Source: Antennarius striatus (Eukaryota > Chordata > Actinopteri > Lophiiformes > Antennariidae). From it: DNA of 64,000 nt. Positions 1-28,104 of the stretch are shown piece by piece (positions within the stretch are counted from its first letter, which is position 1; each line of letters begins with the position of its first letter). The notes below the pieces were generated by a model. The model did no database searches and was not told the origin of the DNA. It was given only the letters and a program-made list of their open reading frames with translations. The stretch lies in NCBI RefSeq assembly GCF_040054535.1, contig NC_090795.1, forward strand, positions 4,191,501 through 4,255,500, read 5' to 3'. The position numbers were made by a program, and so were the translations under genes.

Positions 1-828
1 AGGGTCACGTATACCTTGCCAAGGTCTGCCTAGGCGTGGGTGGTTAACCTTCACAGGGAGAAGGTAAAAAAAAAAAAAAAAAAAACCTGAATGAGTCCGC
101 TTCACATGGTCTCCCCTCCCTTCCCGGTTAAAGGCGTGAGCCACAGCCAACCAATCCTCCCCCTCCTGTAAAAATTTTTCCACGCGCTCCAGCGAGTGAC
201 GAGCAGCAGAGTGAAAGGGGCTCTTTTCTTGGGAGAGAGCGGCGCTTCAGTCGTCGATGCTGCAATGAGGTACGGAAAAAAAGCCCCCACCTGCTTCCTG
301 GCGGTGAGGACGGAACAGTGAAAAGTTTGTCCAACGCCTCTGATACTCGACTCTCTGGCAGAGTGCTCAACCCACCAATGAGCTCCAGCATAAAGGTAAC
401 AGTTTACTGATGTGGAACGCTTTTTTTGTGAATTTTAATTTAGCAGGACGACGGTTGCATCACTGGATGTCTCACGGTTCATCTAGAAACTGTCAGAAAT
501 GATAAGTGAAAAATCATGCACGTAAAGTCATCTCTTCAAGATGAAAACTACCACAAATGTGAAATAGTAAACTAAAATTTAAATTCTGTCTTTGCATTTT
601 TCAGAAGTATCAGTTATTAAAAAGGATGTTTTTAGCTACAATCTATATATACAAAAAAAAGGCACTCATTTATGTGATGAAATAAAACTTACACACCCTC
701 GATTAGCTTTTTGTTCCAGACAAACCACCTCTAGACAGAATCTGACGCAAAGTTTTAAGAAACACCCGCATCAACGTAAAAAAAAAAAAACACTTCAGAA
801 ATGGTGGCATTTACAAACTTTGGCAAGC
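1..828. other. left flank, no confirmed gene
   Basis: This stretch lies beyond the likely 3' end of smarcd3. It contains a poly(A) run at about 66-85 and A-rich low-complexity DNA near 650-790. On the minus strand an ATG-started open frame of 33 codons (391 down to 291) ends at a possible splice donor (CAG followed by GTGGGG). It looks protein-like but I do not recognise it. Nothing else is supported. Confidence 0.5.
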
Positions 829-2955
829 GCTTTTTATTTACATCCAGGCTGTCTCACAAAGTCACAGCTGTTTTCCCTTTTTCTCTTATTGGTAGAATCA
901 CTACACGAGTTTGCTCTTTACAGATATACAGCATCAGGTGTATAATATGGACCTCCCTGTCGGCGACGCTCTGAAAACAGTGTAAACAGAGAGAAAGAGC
1001 AGTTCCCGCTCTTCACATATACATGCAGGCGGTGGGGCAAACATGTCGACAGTATGTTTGAGTAACAGGAGACAACAGTAGTCCGTTCATTTGTCAGATA
1101 TTCCCATAAACCGGAGAGCTCAAGATGAGGTCAGTCAGGAGTTGCAGCTTCTAGGTTCCTCCACAAGAGGGCGCTAGCGAATCAGCGACTACATGACAAC
1201 AATGTGAATGCCAAGGCCATACAAAGAAGTTTCACCCCAGGACTAAGATACTAACAACGACTGTTTCTCCTCTAGTGAGTGCAGTTAATATAACTTAATA
1301 ACACAGAAAATCGCCCCTACTGTTAGTTGCTGGTAGGACTTATCATTTTTGGCAAAAAAAGTTCCCAGAAGGCATTTCATCAAGTCTTTTCCACTCATCA
1401 CACAGATATTCCCGCCAGCTGGTTCGTATGTACATAAAACCTTCTCGTCAGATGTGTTCGTTAACGTCCATGGAGCATGCATAGGTCATTGTGAAATCAT
1501 CCAATCACTTTTTTTTTTAATGTCCTGACAGAATTACAGCACAGTGCAAAGAAACCCCGATTAAAAAAAAGGGTCCCGGCTGGAAACTGACTACTAGAGA
1601 GAAAAAAAAAAGAAAATCGGACATTGCAACATATACATAGGAGTCAGGTGTGATTTTTTTTTTTAAAAAGTGTGAAAGGGATGGTGCAGATTATATCATG
1701 TGTTACAGCGACTAACACTGAAAGAGTCGTTCTTTGTTGCAGCTCGTAGCTCCCACGATAGTTACGGGATGGGTCTAAAATAAACCACCCCAGACCCGAG
1801 ATAGTACACAGAGGAACACTAACATTCCTGCCCTACTAATTCAAAACTCATGGAGCTCCCATACTTCAAACATGTAATCCCCCCTCCCACCCAAAACAAA
1901 CACACACAGATAGTCTGTTGGCATATACTGTACAGTCGGTCCCCCTTAAGGGACAAAAACATATTTACATTCACATCTCTAGAAAAGAAAAAAACATTAT
2001 TTTCTTCTTCGTGTTACATAAAAAGGGTAGAAATGAGCAGAATGCTCCAAAATCTGGGTTTGATTCTGACATCTGATGAAGAAAATTTAGGGCTTCAGAC
2101 ACAACAAAACATAATTTGGGATAAATTCTCATTTGTTTGTGTACAAATTTTTGGAATTTCTGTCAAACCCAGACAAGGAGCCTTTTTGCCCACTTCTGCT
2201 TCAGTGATCATGTTCTCTTCTTCATTTTGCGACCTTTGGTAATTCCTTCAGAACATAAACGCATCGCAGGCAGGGGGCAGAGAGCGACTCCAGCTTAAGA
2301 AAGTCGACAACGTTTTGCTGGGATTAAGAGAGGGGAATAACGTTATTCTGAAAATCTGGACTTTTTTTCTCCTTCATTAAAACACTCCTCTTGATCTGAA
2401 CAGACCCAGTCCGGTTCATACGATAATACTTTAGCTCATGTAACTAATACTGTAGAGGGAATTACTGTAAAACCACCGTCTACCGGCAAAAAAGACAAAT
2501 ATGAGACACCCATGTTTATGGATTTATAGATTCCCTGCAACCCTCTGAGTCACGCCTGTATTCTTGACTTTGCTGGTGTAATTAATCTTTCTGGAAACGC
2601 TTCCAATGAGAACAAAGGAAAAGCACGGACATTAAGAACAGAAACAAAACAACAACGCGGCGTCCAAAAGCCCTGCGAGGGTCCGGCTGGGTTTGTTCTT
2701 CGATCCGTCTGAGATGAAAATCCAAAAACACGGCGGCGCGCGAGGAGTTTTCTCGTGATGCGTTTGAGGAATATTTACAAAGCGGGTGGGTGGAAGAGGA
2801 GGTTGTGTTTAATGGGCTTGGGACCTAGGATACCTGCGATCTGAGGGTTTGATCTTCTGGGGGGGGTGAACACATGGCGGTTTTAGGACAGCGACAGCCT
2901 CACGAGCATCCGGACAAAGACGCCGCCCCGCCATTCCGTTCAGGAGCGTTCGGCT
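829..2955 (-). other. smarcd3: probable smarcd3 3' UTR
   Basis: The sequence directly after the smarcd3 stop codon (read on the minus strand) has no intact coding frame of interest, is AT-rich and has several A/T homopolymers. A minus-strand AATAAA hexamer at 838-833 would give a 3' UTR of about 2.1 kb. The extent is inferred; earlier polyadenylation is possible. Confidence 0.45.
833..838 (-). terminator. smarcd3: candidate poly(A) signal for smarcd3
   Basis: Canonical AATAAA on the minus strand about 2.1 kb after the smarcd3 stop codon. It was picked as the most plausible distal signal because no other gene intervenes. Usage is not demonstrated. Confidence 0.35.
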
Positions 2956-19519
<16,564 letters not shown>

Positions 19520-19920
19520 TTGCTCGGTCCCCTCCGATCACCCTGCTGCGTCTCCCCGCTCCTTCTTTTGTCTTTCCCTCTCCCTTCACCCAGCCTCCTG
19601 TTCCCCTCCCCTGCTCCACTTTCCTTCTCTTTGTGCTCTCCTTTTCAGCACTGCTTGTCCCTGACTCTCTCTCTCTCTCCCTCCCTCTCTCTCCCTCTCT
19701 CTCTCTCTCTCCCTCCCTCTCTCTCCCTCCCTCTCTCTCTCTCTCTTCCCTCCCTCCTTCTATTTCCAGTGTGCGGCAGCCCCTGTCGAGTCTCACTGTC
19801 TCGTTCACTTTTTAGTTGCGCTGCCTTTCAGGAGCCCGGCACGTCGCTCGGAGGAGGAGGTAGGGGTAGTATGGGGGGGGGGGGGGATTCGCAAGGGGTC
19901 TAGCAAGGGGGTTTCAGCCA
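19520..19920 (-). promoter_or_regulatory. smarcd3: probable smarcd3 5' UTR and promoter region
   Basis: The sequence immediately upstream of the smarcd3 start codon (minus strand). It is rich in C/T on the plus strand, with a long CT/CCTC tract at about 19660-19757 and a G-run at 19871-19884. No TATA box is clear. A role as promoter is inferred from position and from GC-rich sequence around exon 1. Confidence 0.4.
19660..19757. repeat. (CT)n/(CCCT)n polypyrimidine tract
   Basis: Imperfect CT-rich low-complexity tract (GA-rich on the smarcd3 sense strand) about 140-240 bp upstream of the smarcd3 start codon. Confidence 0.95.
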
Positions 19921-22900
19921 ACCCACCCCGCTGATCTGCCCCCCCCCTTCTCCCTGCACAGCTGTTGCATTCCATTGGTAGATAAGGACACCCAACAGCA
20001 AGCAAGCAAGGCTGCCTCCTGGCTTTGAGAGCCATTCCTCTGGTGGCCAGCCCGGGGGCCACGGTCGGCAGGCAGAGATCATTCTCCAAAAAATAAAAAT
20101 AAAAAAGATGAAGACTTTTAAAAGGGGGGCACGTCTGCCTCCATGTATGTTCAAGTGACGGCGTCACTTCAAAAGCACCTTCATGTCCGGCGTTCCTGTG
20201 TCGGACTTTGTCAAGAGTGCGTTTGGAGGTTGGGGATATTTCCTGCTCTCCCCTAATTAGCTTTACCTTTAACCTATTAGTCAGCTAACAAGGCTACATT
20301 CAGGCGGTGGACAAACTAGCCCAACCAGGTGACGGCATTCAAGTCCCCCTGAAGACTCTACGTCTTGTGATTTATTGATGAGCATTGGAGGTGGTGACAC
20401 CGGTCTGACCGGACCCACATGATGCTTAAAATTCTGACTCATTCACATACAGAAAAGTTTCAACAGTTCATGTTTCAATTTGAATGTTTTCGTGTCGCAG
20501 GAACAAAAACAAAAACAAAAAAAACAGGCGATATTGTGTGGACAGCTGGTTAGTGGGTCTTTAACCTTCGGGCCAGAGGTCACGACCTTCTAGAAGGAGC
20601 TTAAAATAACTTGAGCTGTTTATTCATGCACGAGTTGTGTAAAACGTAGGACATAAACGCACCCTTACCAACAGACAACACAAGATCAAGAGTGAAAACA
20701 CACCTGATTATTGGAATCTACTTATCGATAAAGCAGGCCTGTCAATGTGTTGCTTGGTGGCGCCACCTGCTGTTGAATGGATCGCACTACAGCTGCTATG
20801 AATGAACTGGGATTGTTTGAGGAATCTATAGAACCCAAAACTCTACTGCTCAATCTCCAAATGCAGCTTCGACCCAGAGAAGTCATCCCTGTAGTAAAAT
20901 ACCGCAAGACCGTCAAACCGTGTCAACATCACGCAACAGACTAACGCCGAGTTACGTAACACCTGAAACACGCATTATTCATCCACACAGGTGTAGGTCT
21001 GGATTTGCTGCAAGGTCAAAGCGTTTGGGACGTTTACCCACGCCGATTCAGAGATTGTGTCTATCTCCCGTTACTCCAGCAACTGCATGTGGGTTCAACG
21101 ATAACAAAGAGATCCAACCACTTGGTCGATGCAGAAAGGAGCCTTGAGCGCAGGAGTACTCCCTGCCAGAGCCCCACCGTCTCCCTCACCAAAGCCAGTC
21201 AGTCTCACCAAATGGTAATACTCCTGTGTGCAGCAGACAGGGGGTAGAGGGGCTAACAGGGGGGTAAGGGAGCAGCAGTATTATTCATGACCAACAGAGG
21301 GAGCAGCCAGGCAGGTGGGGGTGCGACTGAATGGAAGGAAGGTTCAAGGTTCGAGGCCTGGTTGAACAAACGCACAAATGATTGAACATAAAGCATCGTC
21401 CATGAAAGCAATGACTGATTTTTCTAAAAAAAAATAAAAAATTCTCATCTCTTTCTTAAATTTTCTCACCATAATCATGTTTTTTTTTAAAATAACGCAC
21501 TTCCCTACTTGGCCACAGGAGGAAGACAAAGAGCCCAGTCTCATAATAAATCAATACAAAGTGCGAAATCTGTCTGGTTTTCCTCTTCTTTTGCCAGTCC
21601 AACAGTCTTAAGAAATTCAGTTTACAGTAAAATAAAACAGATTAAATCCGAAATTACTCATATAGCATGCTAAACAGGCAATTCAATAATTACAAAAAAT
21701 AGCAAAACACTGACATTTCATAGCTATGATCAAAAATAAAAGCTCAGGAAAAACATCCTTGAGTTAAACACACAAGCAATCTGTGAGGTTCGATCGAAAT
21801 TCACCAGCATGAGTTGGTGACATCCCTGCTGCTTTGCCTCAAGTGTTGTTGAAATCTGATTGGTACAAGGAAGTAGTGACGTCATCCTTTCCACATCTGA
21901 GCCCCACCCACTTTCAACAACAAAAAAAGGAAACAAAAACTCCAATTTAAAATCATCTAAACTACTCTGACATTAAAAAATGGTGTTAATATATGAAAAT
22001 GGTAAAAAATAATTTAAATACTTTCACCTGATGAGTTGTACATTAAAATGTTGCAATAAATATTTCAAGCTTTGTGTGTGGGAAGATCTTTTTAGTCTGA
22101 GCAGAGACAAATGAAGAGAAATCCATAAAATTATGACTGTCCCTCCTTTTTGCATGCTACGTATAATTCTCATTCCCAGTAGTAAGGCCTCAGAGGAAGC
22201 AGGAACCTGCCCACCAGAGCATTATTGTCCCAAACAGATGGGGTGCATGAAAGGGAACGCAGCCCACACCGAGGGCACCGAGCGAACTCCCGCCCACTGC
22301 TGGACCGCTCCATTTTTCTCTTTCTTCAGTTTGAGAGCGGCACACAAAACCCAGCTCAAGCTGCTTAACTGCCAGAGCCCTCCAAAAGCTGCCCAATGGC
22401 TGCCAGCCACCATCAATAGGAATGCACAAAGGCACGCCGACATGCACCTTCACCGAGGGGGGGATTAAGTACAATTCTGAAGGGATCTCACGCAGCTTGG
22501 CAGGTGTAATGGAGAGGAAAGAAATCTCCCATGGTGGCAGAAAATAATAAGGCATCTGCTCATATTTGGTGATCAAAGTGATTCTGTAGGAAATACCGTG
22601 AGGACTTTGGAGAATGAGGTCACACAAAGTGGCGGCCCCATGCTAAGAGCCTCACCTGCAACGCCACAGATAAGAAGTTTCTCATAGACGTTGGTTTTGT
22701 GGACTTGTTTTGGACAAAGCATCTTTATCCAAACGGCGTTTCAGACTCAGATCCCTGACAAAAAACAAAAAAAAACTACAAAAAAACCAGGCGTCATTGT
22801 GGGAACAGATGGGAAGATGGTGCAAGAGTAATGAGCCCGTTTTCCCCCGCAGAGCAACGATGCCATGCCAGAAGAAGGCCTAAGGCATTACCTGCTTCGG

Positions 22901-23744
22901 GGCATTTCCTGTTTGCTGTAACCATGACAACGGAATAATCTGCCTTGCACCCAATACGAGCAACCAATCTGGTGAGAGCAGCGGCTCCAAAACTGGAGCA
23001 GCAGCTGGCAAACGGGGGGGAGGAGGAGCTATTCTGGGGCTTAAAATGTGAAACTCAAAAGAAGTCCTCGGTCTGGAGGAGAAAAGGATTCTGGGGGGCT
23101 CGTTCACCAGGGTCAACTTTGACGCAAATCGACAGTGAGAAATGGTTAGTCTGAATAAACCTGACTCAAAATCATCCCATCTCTTCTGTTTCCAGATTGT
23201 GCATCCAAGCATTAACCTGGATTCATCAGCACCACTAATCCCTCGCAGGATGGGGGGAGAGAGGAGACAGAACCGGGTCGGGATCGGGCTTCAAATGTAT
23301 GAAACAACTACATGCTTAATGTGAAAATAGATCCACTCCATGTGGATCGGGAGACACCATCCCAAAAGCCGTTTGAGATATTTTTCCGTCCTCTGGTGTG
23401 TTATAGTTACACGTGAGCCATTAATTAACCAGCTCATTGAAACATTTAACGGGGAGGCTAGCTCCGCCCATTCACAGCTCTGCATTCCAGCACAGAGACG
23501 TTGAATTATTCATGGTTAACATATAACTTATTTATTTCCCTGGCCTTCAGCGCTACATCTCATCCTCCGCCTCAAACAAGCCGGGTTAATTCTAGTCTGG
23601 TTAAGACCCGCCTCCTTAAAAAGCACACTCTCTCTCCTGATTGGACAAATTCCAGTTCAAGGGGCCACACCCATTGATTTATAAGAATAAAATATGAAAT
23701 AATACATTTGTAATTATCAATTTTTTTTCAATATTTATCGATAG

Positions 23745-24172
23745 TACAATAGTACCTGGAGATACGAATTTAATCCGTACCTTGACTGAACTCGTACAAA
23801 TTTTCCGCATTCAAAATTACTGAAATAATTTTAACCTGTAAAGCTTTGTAAAAGAGCCCCAAACCCTTTCAATATATATTTTTATCAACCAATAGACATG
23901 CAGACTCTTCCTGTCCAGTTAACTATATATTAGTTAAGTAAACAATGATAAAGTATAAAAAGAAATACAAAAGTCACGAGAACACACAAGCTATGTCTTT
24001 ATTCCGCAAACACAAATGAGATCCGGTCTTAGCTGATATTGTATCCATCCGCCAACTAGTGGTGGCTCCTATGTCATTTTACACGTATGCTAATCAAAAA
24101 TATGGACCGACTGATGATTCGTATCTAAAATAACTCGTAAGTCGAGCAGCTTGTATCTCATGGTACTACTGT
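23745..24172. mobile_element. non-autonomous DNA transposon relic
   Basis: The left end reads atagtacctggagatacga. The right end, ttgtatctcatggtactact, is its imperfect reverse complement, so there are terminal inverted repeats of about 20 bp around 0.4 kb of AT-rich non-coding DNA. The ends resemble a short element family widespread in fish. Superfamily is not assigned. Confidence 0.6.
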
Positions 24173-25144
24173 GTGTTGTTAATGTAACATAATATAAAAT
24201 ATTAGTTTATTGTTATAAAAGATAACTTTTCAAAATAAAACTCAAACTTAAACCAATGCTTGGTTTAATTGTGGAAATAATGATCAGATCACTTGATAAT
24301 GAAAACAGATATAATCTGCAGCCTTAAAATATTTTGTGTACAATAACTTTTAAAATCGAAAAAACCTTTTAAATTATATTTCCATAACTCATCTAACCAA
24401 ATGTTTCTCAGCAGAAGAGAAAATAGTCCATTTACTTGTGTCAGCTGTGTAACTGTTAATTGGACTACGCTGAATCTCTATTGCAGTATTGAGTGTTAAA
24501 AATCTAAATGGGTCAAAGCAGCTGCTCGGTGAACTGTAGCTCCATCCAGACCCACACAATTCATCCAAATCTCATTACACAACAACACTAGAAATGGGAG
24601 AAACATACAATAAAGATAAAAACACTTTGATTATCTGACGGTAGAGGATGAAGATGGGAGCTCAGCATGTCTTATTTAATATGGGTCAAAATGCTGCCTT
24701 TCAACAGTTTTAAATATGTTTTGTCCAACAAAATGACAAGTTTTTTGATTCAATAACATCAAAAATAAAGAAAAGCAGTAAATCTTCATGCTTTTGAGGC
24801 TGGGACTAGTAGTTATTTGGCAAAAAAACCCAAATGATTCTTTGATTATTAAAATTTTAGTGTTAAATTTTACTCTTGATCAACTATTTGTCTGATTGAT
24901 AAACATTGAGCTCTAAAAGCTCGCAAAACGCTTTCCTGTGTGCTTGTTTCTTTCCGCCATTGAGCAAGCACATTCTTCCTCTACCAAAAAAAAGAGAGGA
25001 AAAAAGGAAGTGCTCCATTGTCCATTTATCCCTCGGAATAACACCGACCCAAAGCCGGGAGGGAGAGGCTTAATTGGGTGAGCTGCTGCATGGGAAGCCA
25101 AACGTGTCACGTTTAGAGTCAGAGTAGAAAACAAATCCTAAAAA

Positions 25145-25167
25145 AAAGAAAGAAAGAAAGAAAGAAA
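25145..25167. repeat. (GAAA)n microsatellite
   Basis: About five GAAA units following an A run. Confidence 0.9.
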
Positions 25168-25262
25168 CGACAGAGCTGAGAGCTTTATGCTCAGCGGAAC
25201 AATGATCGACCTTGATGAGTCTCCCAAACTAAATTTCAAACATGACTTAACAAAGTGTCTGT

Positions 25263-25263
<1 letters not shown>

Positions 25264-25321
<58 letters not shown>
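25264..25321. repeat. (GT)n microsatellite
   Basis: About 57 bp of GT. Some 30 bp further on lies a 34-bp sequence that reappears at 29393-29426. Confidence 0.96.
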
Positions 25322-25322
<1 letters not shown>

Positions 25323-26269
25323 AAGGGAAGAAGGAGGGGGGTTCCTGTGCTGTTTTCCTTAAAAAGCCAGGTCAAGCATCCAGCAGACTGTAAAAGGAAC
25401 TGATCCTCTATCAGAACTCAGGAGCTGTGACGGCACCTTGCACACGAATGGGAACGCTCCCCATTTCTTCCCACTGAGGGAATATCTGTCCTGTCTGCTG
25501 GGTCAGGGAAGACTGGGGTTTGGAAATGAGCTATTTTAGTCGTATTAGTGCACAGAGGGCGCACCTGTAATGAGAATCCATCCATTAATCTCAGTATACA
25601 GGACATAGTTTAAGATCTCAAGCGTGGACCGGATGAAAAGGTTTAAAAGAGGAGCAGAGGAGCGGTTATTTGGAACAGTAAGGAAATCTAATGCATAAAA
25701 AGCCTTTTCACTCAGGTAAAATCAATGCAATGACTTCTAAGGGATGAATCCTGTCAGAATGGTTGCACAGTTGTCTGTGGATTCAAACGCAGGGGTTTTC
25801 TTAAGGGGAGCTTTATTCTGAAGAGCAGGACGGTGCAGCTGAGTCACCAAGTCCTCCATAAGCAAACGTGTCTGTACGTGAAACCAGAGCAGCCAAGATG
25901 GAGAGAGACGGAGGGAGGACGGAAAGAGAGAAGAAGATTTCAAAGACGCCATGAGTTTGGTGGAAACCTTTTCAAAATAAAAGCTGAAATGTGTTTTTTT
26001 TTTTCTAATTTAGCTCTAACTGATGATGCAATCATCAGGAAGCAGGGATCACAAGTTAACCAGGAAGCACCTGACTCCACAAACAACGTTATCACTAATC
26101 GATTGCTGCATCACTGAGCCCAGGAAGTACAACGGCACACGCTGTGATGCTGTCATGATGACATGGCACTGAAATCCATCTGAATCTGCATCATCCTGGT
26201 GACGCAAACGTGTGACCAGACACACACCAGCCTCCTCAGGCAGATATCAACTGGATCTGGATGTTAAGG

Positions 26270-26395
26270 CGATCCAGAATCCACATCCGCCTCGAAATTT
26301 GGCTCAACTCACTTCACCCAAAGAATACAGCTAAACACAAAATTTCATCAAAATCCATCAATGATATTTTGAGATACGGTATGGAAAAACACACA
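26270..26395. repeat. interspersed repeat fragment
   Basis: Contains the phrase aatttcatcaaaatccatca followed by a degenerate 'ttttgagatacggt' tail. This resembles the 3' portion of a very common teleost dispersed repeat. It is short and diverged; the family is not named. Confidence 0.45.
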
Positions 26396-26745
26396 ACAAT
26401 AAACCAAAGCCGTGATGACACAAATCCTCTTTACACATGAAAGAAGTTCGATGGGGAGACCTGACTAGAACTTAAACTATCTTGTTCTAAACTAGGCCTA
26501 CCGGCTGCTCGCTGTTTGCTTCATGCATAATTTAGAGACAGGAGAGATAATGTCATCTCAGCAGCAAAGTAAAAACGTCAAACTATCCCTTTAATACGGA
26601 GTTTAAAGCAGCTCCTCCATTAAACAGTCAAAAGGAGCTTTAATTCCAGCAGAAGCGATTATGTTGCAGTTGGAATTAGATTTTCCTTTGGATCAGCAAA
26701 TCTAGGACTGGCTTCCACTGTACACCCAAAATTCCTGTGTTGCTG

Positions 26746-26746
<1 letters not shown>

Positions 26747-26815
<69 letters not shown>

Positions 26816-26822
26816 CGTGCGT
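26747..26822. repeat. (GT)n/(GC GT)n microsatellite
   Basis: A GT array that changes to GCGT units at its right end. Confidence 0.95.
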
Positions 26823-26918
26823 CAGCGCGTTAACGCTGAAAGTTTTCCTGCAAGATCCAAAACACGCTTGTAGACTATGTGGGTATCAGAGGAGATGACT
26901 GTGTTGCGCCCTGAATCA

Positions 26919-27057
<139 letters not shown>

Positions 27058-27441
27058 AAGGAAAGGGGTGACGGCGACGGGAATAATGGCATGCGTAAAG
27101 CGGCGGAGAAGCACCGTCCGCGCTCACGGCGGGGCTTCGCGACGCATCCACGCGTATTGCTCCTCAAGTGTCTGTTTCCCACTCAAGTCAAGGTTAACAA
27201 GCCGCGCTGGTGTCTGCGTCGGCTGGAAAAAACGGGGAGGGGTGGGGGGGTGGAGGGGTGAGGTGCTGCAACTATACAGCGTGATGCAGACAGACCTACT
27301 GTAGCCCACAGTCCCCTTAAATATTCCCAACCACATCCCACTCCCTGCTCAGTATTCTCCGGTATACGGTGCACCATGCGCCTCGGGAAAAGAAAAAAAA
27401 AACGCGTGGATACACCACGAGGTAGACATTAATCCAGGCTG

Positions 27442-27443
<2 letters not shown>

Positions 27444-27471
<28 letters not shown>
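27444..27471. repeat. poly(T) run
   Basis: Homopolymer of about 28 T within the GC-rich island. Confidence 0.95.
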
Positions 27472-27474
<3 letters not shown>

Positions 27475-27681
27475 TACACAATAAATTACAGCGAGACGGG
27501 GGAAAAAAAAAACTACGGCGCGCACTAATCCGGCTCACAGGATGAAAATACCCGAAACAATAGTTTTAATGGTGGATGGGGAGACTGAGCGGATTCTGGC
27601 GTGGCAAAGTGATGTAAAATAAGACAAACGTGCTATCATAAGGTAGCAGAAGCATCCATACCTTTCTCTCCATCACTATGC

Positions 27682-27685
<4 letters not shown>

Positions 27686-27718
<33 letters not shown>
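27686..27718. repeat. poly(T) run
   Basis: Homopolymer of about 33 T inside the GC-rich island. No retrocopy was recognised next to it. Confidence 0.95.
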
Positions 27719-27720
<2 letters not shown>

Positions 27721-28104
27721 GCTACTCAACAACAGCAACTGTAGGATGTGTCTCCGTGGAGATGTCCGGTCCGGCGCGGCGCGTAACGAAGCTTCCCCGC
27801 ACTCCTCAACTTCCTCACGGCTTGTCAGACGGCAGCGCCTCTATCACTTCCCCATTACTGGACGGCTAGGAGACTTATTAGCACTAGCCTGTGAGACGCC
27901 GAGCCGGGGATGGAGCGAGCGCCAGGATTGGCGAAGCCCAGTTCGGAAGGGGAGCTGGAGCGCAGGCGCGGTCTCTGCTGGAGAGTCGATACACTGAAAT
28001 ATTACCGATCGCAGGGAGCGTCCTCAAATTATCCTCCCGGATTGTTTCTGTTTGTTTTTGGGGTTGTTTTTTTTTTAAACAGGGGGGTCAGATGGAGATT
28101 TAAC

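Larger units (their letters stand above)
27060..28030. promoter_or_regulatory. orphan GC/CpG-rich island
   Basis: CpG-dense sequence stands out from its AT-rich surroundings, especially 27060-27150 and 27745-28020. It is broken by two poly(T) runs. No first exon of a recognised protein begins here. It could be an upstream promoter with a non-coding first exon for smarcd3, which is transcribed away from it, or the promoter of a non-coding transcript. CpG density was judged by eye. Confidence 0.4.

Noticed and set aside
19805..20167. Possible alternative smarcd3 N-terminus reading TPSLEHTWRQ, similar to the short mammalian form beginning MTPGLQH
   Set aside because: The frame begins with GTG, not ATG, and has no convincing donor after the similar residues. 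The resemblance is only a few amino acids.
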